Shown here: in pieces, positions 33,212-40,836 of the stretch
How the letters are laid out: each line of letters starts with the position of its first letter
How positions within the stretch are numbered: the first letter of the stretch is position 1
Source of the DNA: Muribaculaceae bacterium
Lineage (GTDB): Bacteria; Bacteroidota; Bacteroidia; Bacteroidales; Muribaculaceae
Length of the DNA: 64,000 bases
Assembly (NCBI GenBank): GCA_022510425.1
Contig: JAFLTO010000005.1
Span: 62,001 to 126,000, forward strand
Direction of reading: 5' to 3'
The notes under the pieces: model-generated
Database searches by the model: none
What the model saw: only the letters and a program-made list of their open reading frames with translations
Told to the model about the DNA's origin: nothing
Translations under genes and position numbers: made by a program

Positions 33212-36019
33212 TTAATCTTTAAATCTATGAAGTTTCGGTAAGAGATATTTGCCTGTATAAGATTTCGGGCTCTTGACAATATCTTCCGGAATTCCTTGAG
33301 CAATGATTTCTCCCCCTTTTTCCCCTCCTTCAGGTCCTATATCAATAATCCAGTCTGCTGATTTTATCATATCAAGGTTATGTTCAATTATAATAACGGA
33401 ATTTCCCCTATCGATTAATGCATTCAAAGATTTTAAAAGTGTGGCTATATCATTGAAATGTAGACCCGTTGTTGGTTCATCAAAAATAAAGAGATTTTGT
33501 CCATGACTCTCTTCAGAAAGGAAATAAGCAAGTTTTACCCGTTGATTTTCTCCACCGGAAAGAGTAGAGGAACTTTGTCCTAATTTAATATATCCTAATC
33601 CTACATCTTGAAGCGGCTTTAGTTTTTTAACTATTCGTTTTTCAGCCGTTCCGTTGGTTTCGTTGAAAAAATCAATGGCTTCATTTACAGTCATTTCAAG
33701 GACATCATAAATGCTTTTACCTCGGTATTGCACTTCAAGAACTTCCTTTTTGAAACGTTTCCCTTCACACACTTCACATTCCAACTGCATATCAGCCATG
33801 AATTGCATAGGCACAAGAATTTTCCCTTCTCCTTTACATTCTTCACATCTTCCACCTTCCGAATTGAAAGAGAAATAGGAAGGAGAGAAACCCAATTGTT
33901 TAGAAAGCTGTTGTTCTGAAAAAAGTTTTCTAATTTCATCATAAGCTTTCAAATAAGTTGCAGGATTGGAACGAGTGGAAGTACCTATTGGATTCTGATC
34001 TACAAAATAAATATTCTTTATATTTTCGATATCACCCTCAATTTTAGAATGAGATCCCGGCACCATTCCAGGTTCTCCTAATAATCGAGCGATCCCTTTG
34101 TAAAGTATTTCCTTCACAAGGGTTGACTTGCCGGAGCCGCTTACTCCTGTAACAACGGTCATGATGCCCAGAGGAAACTTTACATCTAAATTTTTAAGAT
34201 TATTTTCATTAGCCCCTTTTATTTCAATAAACTTTTTCCAGGGTCTTCTTAATGGAGAATAATCAATTATTTCTTTCCCTTTTAAGTATTTTAAAGTATA
34301 TGAATCCGGAAATAGGGAAACCTCCGTAACTTCAGATAATTTCCCATTAAAAACTACATTCCCACCAAGGCTTCCGGCATCTTTGCCAATATCTATGAGT
34401 TGATCGGCTGCATTCATGATTTCTTCATCATGTTCCACTACCAAAACTGTGTTTCCGGTTTCTTGAAGTTTGCGAAGCACTGATATCAATCTATAGGTAT
34501 CTCTTGGATGAAGACCAATGCTGGGTTCATCCAGAATATACAATGATCCCACTAATGAAGAACCTAAAGAAGTGGCTAAATTGATCCTTTGACTTTCTCC
34601 TCCTGAAAGAGTGGAAGAAAGTCTATCAAGGGTAAGGTAACCAAGCCCAACTTCATAAAGAAAATCAAGTCGGGAAATTATTTCTGTTAGAAGTCTTTTT
34701 CCAATTATACGATCTGTTTCTGAAAGATTTAAGTTAATAAATGTTTCTCTTAATTTTTCAATAGGAAGAGTCACTAATTCTTGAATGGTATGTCCATCCA
34801 CTTTCACAAATGAGGCATCCTCCCTCAATCGATAGCCGTTGCAAACGGGACAAATTGTTTTTCCCCTGTAGCGAGCCTTAAGTACACGATATTGAATCTT
34901 GTATTGTTGAGTATCAACCCAATCAAAAAAACCATCAATACCTTCCCAGTCTTTATTTCCATGCCAAAGAAAGTCTTTCTGTTTTTTTGTCAAGGAAGAG
35001 TAGGGCGCATGGACAGGAAAGTCATTCTTCTTTGCCAAGTTAATAAAATATCTTTTCCATTCGCTCATTTTCTCACCTCGCCAAGCCTGTACCGCATCTT
35101 GATATATAGACAAAGTTTTATCAGGAATTACCAAATCCTCACTAATTCCCATGACTTTACCAAAACCTTCACATTCAGGACAAGCTCCATATGGGTTGTT
35201 GAAATTAAACATGAGGTCGGAAGGCTCTCTGAACTCTATTCCGTCCGCTTCAAATTTTTTTGAAAAAGATAGTTCTTTTATACCATCCTCTGTCCAAATC
35301 TTTATAATACATTGATCATTACCCTCGTAATATGCCGTTTCCACAGAATCTGTTAGTCGGGATATCTCTTCTTTGTTATAAGAGGCCATAAGCCTGTCAA
35401 TTAGAAGATTATATTCTGATGGATCTAATTCATTTTCAGAAAGAAGAAGATCCTGAATATCTAAGAAATCTCCATTTTTTTCTAATCTTGAAAACCCTTG
35501 TTTTAAAAGCATATCGAGGTGTTGCCTGAAGTCTCTCCCCTCCGGAACATTAAGTTTAACCAAAACAGCTATTCGAGTTCCTTGTGGAAATACATTAACA
35601 GCCGCTATAATGTCATCAATAGAATGTTTTTTTACTTCTACACCCGAAATGGGAGAAAAAGTGCGACCAATTTTGGCAAAAAGCATCCTGAGATAATCAT
35701 ATATTTCAGTAGAAGTACCCACTGTGCTTCGAGGATTACGCGTGTTAACCCTTTGTTCAATGGCTATAGAAGGTGGAAGTCCACTTATAAAATCGCACTC
35801 CGGCTTAGGCATACGTGTCAGGAATTGTCTTGCATATGCCGATAGTGACTCGACATATCTTCTCTGTCCCTCTGCATATAAAGTATCAAAAGCAAGGGAA
35901 GATTTACCGGAACCGCTTACTCCGGTGACAACAATAAATTTATTAAGAGGGATTGAAAGATTGAAATTCTTGAGATTATTAACTCTTACCCCTTTTAATT
36001 CAATGGAATTTTTATCCAT
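33212..36019 (-). CDS. uvrA: UvrA excinuclease subunit, divergent paralogue
   Basis: The 935-residue protein has two ABC ATPase modules: Walker A GVSGSGKSSLAF near residue 33 and GVSGSGKSTLVK near 625, signatures LSGGESQRINLA and LSGGENQRVKLA, and Walker B LYILDEPSIGLH and LFIFDEPTTGLH. Zinc modules CPECEGFG, CPVCNGYR and CEECKGEG...CEVCEGKR are complete. It recognises distorted DNA with UvrB. The insertion segment before the last zinc pair reads MQFMADMQLECEVC, unlike the canonical MxFLPDxxVPC that the other UvrA of the window keeps, so this is the more divergent copy. It is followed by a small lipoprotein gene. Confidence 0.93.
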   Translation of the reverse strand: MDKNSIELKGVRVNNLKNFNLSIPLNKFIVVTGVSGSGKSSLAFDTLYAEGQRRYVESLSAYARQFLTRMPKPECDFISGLPPSIAIEQRVNTRNPRSTVGTSTEIYDYLRMLFAKIGRTFSPISGVEVKKHSIDDIIAAVNVFPQGTRIAVLVKLNVPEGRDFRQHLDMLLKQGFSRLEKNGDFLDIQDLLLSENELDPSEYNLLIDRLMASYNKEEISRLTDSVETAYYEGNDQCIIKIWTEDGIKELSFSKKFEADGIEFREPSDLMFNFNNPYGACPECEGFGKVMGISEDLVIPDKTLSIYQDAVQAWRGEKMSEWKRYFINLAKKNDFPVHAPYSSLTKKQKDFLWHGNKDWEGIDGFFDWVDTQQYKIQYRVLKARYRGKTICPVCNGYRLREDASFVKVDGHTIQELVTLPIEKLRETFINLNLSETDRIIGKRLLTEIISRLDFLYEVGLGYLTLDRLSSTLSGGESQRINLATSLGSSLVGSLYILDEPSIGLHPRDTYRLISVLRKLQETGNTVLVVEHDEEIMNAADQLIDIGKDAGSLGGNVVFNGKLSEVTEVSLFPDSYTLKYLKGKEIIDYSPLRRPWKKFIEIKGANENNLKNLDVKFPLGIMTVVTGVSGSGKSTLVKEILYKGIARLLGEPGMVPGSHSKIEGDIENIKNIYFVDQNPIGTSTRSNPATYLKAYDEIRKLFSEQQLSKQLGFSPSYFSFNSEGGRCEECKGEGKILVPMQFMADMQLECEVCEGKRFKKEVLEVQYRGKSIYDVLEMTVNEAIDFFNETNGTAEKRIVKKLKPLQDVGLGYIKLGQSSSTLSGGENQRVKLAYFLSEESHGQNLFIFDEPTTGLHFNDIATLLKSLNALIDRGNSVIIIEHNLDMIKSADWIIDIGPEGGEKGGEIIAQGIPEDIVKSPKSYTGKYLLPKLHRFKD

Positions 36020-36051
36020 AGGACCTAAAGAATAATAAGCGAGACAATAAT

Positions 36052-36077
36052 AAAAAAGGTTATCATGAATGATAACC
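36052..36077 (-). terminator. Terminator of the tRNA-Gln unit
   Basis: Minus strand: stem GGTTATCAT/ATGATAACC followed by six T; it starts seven bases after the second tRNA. Confidence 0.8.
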
Positions 36078-36083
36078 GGGAAG

Positions 36084-36154
36084 TTGCCTTGGAAAGACTC
36101 GAACTCTCACAAACGGAACCAGAATCCGGTGTGCTACCATTACACCACAAGGCA
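36084..36154 (-). tRNA. tRNA-Gln (CUG), second copy
   Basis: The minus strand folds into a cloverleaf: acceptor TGCCTTG/CAAGGCA, D-arm GTGT-AATGGTAG-GCAC, anticodon loop TTCTGGT (anticodon CTG) on stem CCGGA, T-loop TTCGAGT. The weak first pair U1-A72 is typical of tRNA-Gln and the CCGGATTCTG core matches E. coli tRNA-Gln. CCA is not encoded. Identical to the copy at 36168-36238. Confidence 0.92.
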
Positions 36155-36167
36155 GGAAAATAAAAAG

Positions 36168-36238
36168 TTGCCTTGGAAAGACTCGAACTCTCACAAACGG
36201 AACCAGAATCCGGTGTGCTACCATTACACCACAAGGCA
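36168..36238 (-). tRNA. tRNA-Gln (CUG), first copy
   Basis: Same cloverleaf and identical sequence to the following copy, from which it is separated by 13 bases. Both are transcribed from the promoter at 36277-36307. Period of the tandem repeat is 84 bases. Confidence 0.92.
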
Positions 36239-36245
36239 ATTCCTG

Positions 36246-36266
36246 AGGGAGGGGAGAACCCTCCCT
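36246..36266 (-). other. Leader hairpin of the pre-tRNA
   Basis: AGGGAGG/CCTCCCT seven-base stem with a seven-base loop lies between the promoter and the first tRNA, without a T-run on the minus strand. It may protect or present the 5' leader for RNase P. Confidence 0.45.
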
Positions 36267-36276
36267 TTTGTCAGTG

Positions 36277-36307
36277 CAAATTTAAATCATTTTTTTTATA
36301 ATACAAA
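36277..36307 (-). promoter_or_regulatory. Promoter of the tRNA-Gln unit
   Basis: Minus strand: TTTG (36304-36307), 19 bases, TAAATTTG (36277-36284). It lies between the end of the large AlbA_2 gene and the tRNAs, so the tRNAs form an independent unit. Confidence 0.7.
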
Positions 36308-36326
36308 AAGTGTGCCGAAAAATCTA

Positions 36327-39300
36327 TCAATTATCAACCATAACCGGTTTCAACAATTCCATAATGCGTTCTTCGTCGGAAAGAGTGCCGTCTCCTACAG
36401 GCACTGACACTCCATAAAAATTGAAATCCCTATCTATTGCATCTTTCTCAAAGAAGGAAACTTTATCCTGCGACACTATTTCTTGCCTGAGAACTTTATA
36501 ATTCAGATTACAGAGAGGTTGGGTCTTGCCATTTCCTAAAGAGGAATTTTCTATTTTATCAATTTTATCGAGTCTATAAAACAAAGATTTATTTGGAGAC
36601 CGGAGCACACTTAAAAGGTAATCTTTATCTCCGCCAATATTTATAGCCAAAAGTTTTTCTTGAGTATCAAATTTTTGTATTTGTTTTGGCGAAGCTGATG
36701 CCACCTCCTGAATATGAACCTTCCCGACCGTACCATCCTTTAAAGTATATATCAGATTTGACGTCTTTTCGTTTTCTTTAACCACTAATGCCAATCTACA
36801 TTCCGAAAGATTGTTGATATGGTCGATATATAAGTCTTCTGTAGATGTATAAAATGAATCATTAGGTTTGAAATAAAGATAGAAAGCCGGGGTAACAAAA
36901 TTTCCTTCCCAATCATGAAGTACATTCATACGATGTTTTCCTGTGTGTATCACATCGCCGAATGATAAATCATTTTTTTCATAATCATTCCTTTCAAAAA
37001 TAATTTCACTCGGTTTATTTTCTTCAGGTAAATTATTGAGATTTTCTTCCACCATATCCTCAGAGGGATTATTATTATATTGAATCCCCCAAAGAGCCAT
37101 AAGAATATTGAAATTATGTTCCCGACTCTTTATAAATTCTTCACGTTCTTCTCCAAGGCGTGGTTTCGTAGTGGAACTGGCCCTAACATAGATTATTCCG
37201 TCCAACTCCACAGGCTGTTTCACAGGCTTAATATCAACTATAATAACTCCTTTTTTGGATTCAGGGTCAGAAGAAATTTCCCAATGATCTTTTGCATGGG
37301 TTGGAAGTGTTCTATCAAGATGGTTTTGAAGATCTACAATTAGTGCATCTATAGTAGCCTTTTCACCACGGTTTCTTCTATATGTGAGATCATCATCAAG
37401 CCCATTTTCATATCCAGAATCATTCACACCTATAAACAATTTTCCTCCACGGGCATTCATGAAACCGCAAATGATATGGGTAATTTCGTGCAGTTGACCT
37501 TTTGGGTCAGGACGAGATCCTGATTTTGAAGAAAATATCAAACTACTTTTAAATTCAATAGTTTGAGATTCATCCCCGTAATATTTAGAAGTGGAGATTG
37601 CATTATTGATATTAAGAAGAGAAGAAATTTCACCAAGAATCTGCTTACGTGATTCCTCCAATTCCTTTGGAAGCATATTATAAGATAAAACTAAAGAAGC
37701 TAACTTTCTTTCAGTCTCGTTTCTTGGATTTTGCCTCAATTCCCAAAGACCCGGAGTGTTATGATTGGAATCGATATCCGAAACAATCTTGATACGAGTA
37801 TAAAGACGTTCAAGCATAGGTGAATTTTGCACTTGAGACTCAAAAGACTCAACTACATTATAGTCAAGATGGCGGTTACGGCTAAATTCTTGCAAGAATT
37901 CCAGAAGTTTCATATGCACGGAAATTTCCCGTTCAAGAGTTTTATTGTCAGCTAAACGACAAAGAAGAGAAGCAAGGCCTAAGAAATTATAAGCTTTGAT
38001 ATACTCTGTTTCAGAAAATGCTCTACGTTGAAGTATATATATAAGTTCTTCAAGTTCTTCTTTCGACATCACCTGGCCTGATTCCATGACTTGATAGGGG
38101 AGTTCTTGATCATCCTTTATACCTATTCCTTGCATTAAATTATAGAGACACTCTGATTTTTTTATTATAACCGGAATATTTTGTTGATCTTCAGAAAGTT
38201 CACCTATAAAGAATTGTGGGGTTGCCAGTGACCTGTCTTGTTCTATATATTTCACCCTCACTAACATTCCTATTGAAAGGGAATCAGAAGAATCATCGCA
38301 AGTCACCTTATAGGTGGCTCCCGTTTCACTCAGACATAACCATGCATTGTTAATACGATCAAGATAAGTGACAATAGCAATAGATTCTTTACCTGGATAG
38401 CTATTTTCCAAAAGATATTCTTCGATCTGTCGCTTCATGCTGAATTCCAAAGAACCATCATTTTTTACATGTACCGTAGCTGGGAAGAGAAGGGGTTCTC
38501 CTTCAATATCCATGGCAAATTTTAAACTACCATCATAATTGCTTGGAATATCATTATATGACATCCAACCCACCATATGAATAGCATCACATGGCATCCA
38601 ACCTTCACCGAAAAGTGACTCGTCATGAATGGTGCAATGGAATTGAAGTCTCTGTTTTTCATGACCGGAATCTAAAATTCTTATATCATCGATCACCACC
38701 ATAGTTTCATCACCCTCATCAGGGAATCTCTTTTCGATTCTTTCCACATTTGAATCGTTGCCACCAAATAGAGACCAGGCAATTTGAGACCAGGCTTCAT
38801 TAAGTGCCCTCAGATCCTTGGATTTTTTAGTATTAGGGAAATTAATTGTATCTACTGTGGATATAACAGGGTTAAACCAATCAAAAATATTATTGGGAAG
38901 CACAGTGGAATCCGGGTCAGCACCGGTTCCGATAAGATGGAACTTATCGGCAGAAAGATGAAGCTCAGCTTTAGAAGTGATATATGATTTGGTAATCATA
39001 GATTGCTCTTCGTCAACCTTTAATGGAAAAGAGGATTTAACGAATAGGAGAGTAGGATTTTCGGTATCTGCCCAGGTATATTCATTTTTCCATTCTATAC
39101 CTAAAAGAGAATAAATGCCCTTATTCAATAAATTATTGACTTCAGCAGGATAAAGGTAAGATATATATCTGTAAAGACTTGCCCTATTAAGATTAAAATC
39201 TATGTTATCAGACTCGTTAGCAAGAATCCTTTGAATAGCAATTGCAAGAATCATTCTAACAATCACTTTGCTGTCCTGGCTCGAATCATTGGCCGGAAGA

Positions 39301-40394
39301 TTATTGATTTTACCTGAATTTTCTTCAATAAACAATTGAAGCTGTTGCACAAGAGCACCTCTAAATGGTTCTGCCTCCCAGTTTGAAATATCCCAATTAT
39401 GAAGTGCCTCAAAAAGTTCACCCATCCGAGCGTTAATAAGTTCAGGACGAAGCTTTAGAATAGTCATCATAATTCGAATTTGGATGGCCGGCATATAAAG
39501 ATAACCTGAATTTTTAAGACGAGAAAACATTCGGTCTATATATTCCACATGTGTTTTATCAAGAATCATTTTTGCTGCCTGTCTATAATTTTCAAACAGC
39601 TCCACATAAGTGGAAATACGTCCTTGGAGCATCAAACGGTGTTCATTGCTACAAGCCCTCAAAAAATCAGATTCCTGCACCATGTAAAGTGCTAAAGTCC
39701 TCCCTAATTCAAGTCGTTCGCAAATTTTTCGAAGTTTTTTTAAGTCATCTCTACAAGCCACGAGCCATTCAGTGATATGAGTCGTGCATATTTGTAGCAG
39801 GTCTAAAGTCCAGCCCGGCACGTGATTCTCATATTTTAAAAGAGCAGGCTTAAGCTCAGGGATAGATTCCAATAATCTTTTATAGTAACCTGCATGATGA
39901 GGCTTTATATTAAGTAAATGTAGCCATTGTTCTATTGAGTGAAAGGCTAAACTGAATTTACTTCCTAAAGAACTGACATATTTAAGATTGACATAGGCAT
40001 CCTTAATTTTAAGAACACGGCATCTTATCCGTGTACCCTTAGTTAATGGCACGGGGGAATTGGACAATTTAAAACAAAGCCCATGCTCATCTTTAAGTTC
40101 ATATTGTGAACTGTCTTCACGCAAAAGTTCTTTAACAATGAAACTGTATTCTTCACCTTCATTATAAAAATTTTGAACATGAACAGAAATGTCTTGTGAA
40201 AGAGTTAAAGGATAAAGAGATTTAACATAACATTGTATTTCATCCGGTAATGGCTGATTATGTTGAAACTTAAATTTAAGTATTTTAAATTCTTCTCCGT
40301 CATCCGTCTTGACCCGAAAGAATTTATTCTGGGATTGTTCCTTAATTAATTTAAATGAATAAGAACCACCTTGTTTTAAATCGGTTGATAACAT
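36327..40394 (-). CDS. Giant AlbA_2 (Schlafen-type) domain protein
   Basis: This 1355-residue protein is mostly unfamiliar. Residues about 940-1095 form an AlbA_2/Schlafen-like domain: ESQTIEFKSS with the family E-F-K, then IICGFMNARGGKLFIGVNDSG and the YVRASSTTKPRL end. The N-terminus has two OB-like beta repeats (about 8-65 and 75-135; compare GGSYSFKLIKE with GEEYSFIVKEL, each ending in an I-x-C-x-V strand), and a third similar stretch lies near 690-760. Residues 150-400 are helical; 1140-1310 look beta-rich. No signal peptide or membrane helix is seen. Nucleic-acid binding or cleavage is plausible, since Schlafen relatives bind or cut RNA, but that is inference. It has its own promoter and stands between two uvrA genes and next to tRNA genes. 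Confidence 0.7.
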   Translation of the reverse strand: MLSTDLKQGGSYSFKLIKEQSQNKFFRVKTDDGEEFKILKFKFQHNQPLPDEIQCYVKSLYPLTLSQDISVHVQNFYNEGEEYSFIVKELLREDSSQYELKDEHGLCFKLSNSPVPLTKGTRIRCRVLKIKDAYVNLKYVSSLGSKFSLAFHSIEQWLHLLNIKPHHAGYYKRLLESIPELKPALLKYENHVPGWTLDLLQICTTHITEWLVACRDDLKKLRKICERLELGRTLALYMVQESDFLRACSNEHRLMLQGRISTYVELFENYRQAAKMILDKTHVEYIDRMFSRLKNSGYLYMPAIQIRIMMTILKLRPELINARMGELFEALHNWDISNWEAEPFRGALVQQLQLFIEENSGKINNLPANDSSQDSKVIVRMILAIAIQRILANESDNIDFNLNRASLYRYISYLYPAEVNNLLNKGIYSLLGIEWKNEYTWADTENPTLLFVKSSFPLKVDEEQSMITKSYITSKAELHLSADKFHLIGTGADPDSTVLPNNIFDWFNPVISTVDTINFPNTKKSKDLRALNEAWSQIAWSLFGGNDSNVERIEKRFPDEGDETMVVIDDIRILDSGHEKQRLQFHCTIHDESLFGEGWMPCDAIHMVGWMSYNDIPSNYDGSLKFAMDIEGEPLLFPATVHVKNDGSLEFSMKRQIEEYLLENSYPGKESIAIVTYLDRINNAWLCLSETGATYKVTCDDSSDSLSIGMLVRVKYIEQDRSLATPQFFIGELSEDQQNIPVIIKKSECLYNLMQGIGIKDDQELPYQVMESGQVMSKEELEELIYILQRRAFSETEYIKAYNFLGLASLLCRLADNKTLEREISVHMKLLEFLQEFSRNRHLDYNVVESFESQVQNSPMLERLYTRIKIVSDIDSNHNTPGLWELRQNPRNETERKLASLVLSYNMLPKELEESRKQILGEISSLLNINNAISTSKYYGDESQTIEFKSSLIFSSKSGSRPDPKGQLHEITHIICGFMNARGGKLFIGVNDSGYENGLDDDLTYRRNRGEKATIDALIVDLQNHLDRTLPTHAKDHWEISSDPESKKGVIIVDIKPVKQPVELDGIIYVRASSTTKPRLGEEREEFIKSREHNFNILMALWGIQYNNNPSEDMVEENLNNLPEENKPSEIIFERNDYEKNDLSFGDVIHTGKHRMNVLHDWEGNFVTPAFYLYFKPNDSFYTSTEDLYIDHINNLSECRLALVVKENEKTSNLIYTLKDGTVGKVHIQEVASASPKQIQKFDTQEKLLAINIGGDKDYLLSVLRSPNKSLFYRLDKIDKIENSSLGNGKTQPLCNLNYKVLRQEIVSQDKVSFFEKDAIDRDFNFYGVSVPVGDGTLSDEERIMELLKPVMVDN

Positions 40395-40462
40395 AAAGAT
40401 TAAGATTTAGATAATATATGGTCATAAAAAACGAAAAAACACGAAGTTATCCAATTTAAAAA

Positions 40463-40494
40463 CAAAGTTAGTTTAAAATCCTAATAACAACAAT
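40463..40494 (-). promoter_or_regulatory. Promoter of the AlbA_2 gene
   Basis: Minus strand: ATTG (40491-40494), 20 bases, TAACTTTG (40463-40470). The ATG follows after 68 bases. Confidence 0.6.
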
Positions 40495-40644
40495 AAAAAA
40501 GAATGATATTATACTGTAAAAAAGTTATTAAAAATTTATTAGTGGTAATTTAGAATTAAAGATTATTTATTCCAATAAAACTTGATGTATATCTCTAAAA
40601 TATAAACGAACTAATGAATCAAGCCTCAAACGAATTATTGACGA

Positions 40645-40674
40645 TAAAAAAAATATTGGGCAAAAGCCCAATAT
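40645..40674 (-). terminator. Terminator downstream of the second uvrA
   Basis: Perfect stem ATATTGGGC/GCCCAATAT with a four-base loop, followed on the minus strand by seven or eight T. It is about 160 bases past the uvrA stop, leaving a long 3' untranslated region. Confidence 0.85.
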
Positions 40675-40836
40675 CTAAAATATTCATAATAGAGGAGTAG
40701 TGATAGGTAGAAAACAAATGGAATATATCCTTAGAAGAAATCTTGATTTCTATTTAACATAATATGGATTATGAAGAATTTGACCTATGTTGATTTTTCT
40801 TTTATTCCTGGAAATATAACCACTTGATATCATTCT

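Larger units (their letters stand above)
40395..40836. other. Intergenic region between the AlbA_2 gene and the second uvrA
   Basis: The 442-base gap holds the AlbA_2 promoter (40463-40494) and the uvrA terminator (40645-40674). Outside these I see no gene; one 27-codon frame next to the uvrA stop is not convincing. Confidence 0.6.

Noticed and set aside
36081..36238. Direct repeats of about 74 bases as CRISPR or mobile-element ends
   Set aside because: They are two tRNA-Gln genes; only two copies and a 13-base spacer.
40752..40833. 27-codon minus-strand frame just after the canonical uvrA stop
   Set aside because: It starts with ATG and is basic, but a frame this short is expected by chance in such DNA and has no other support.
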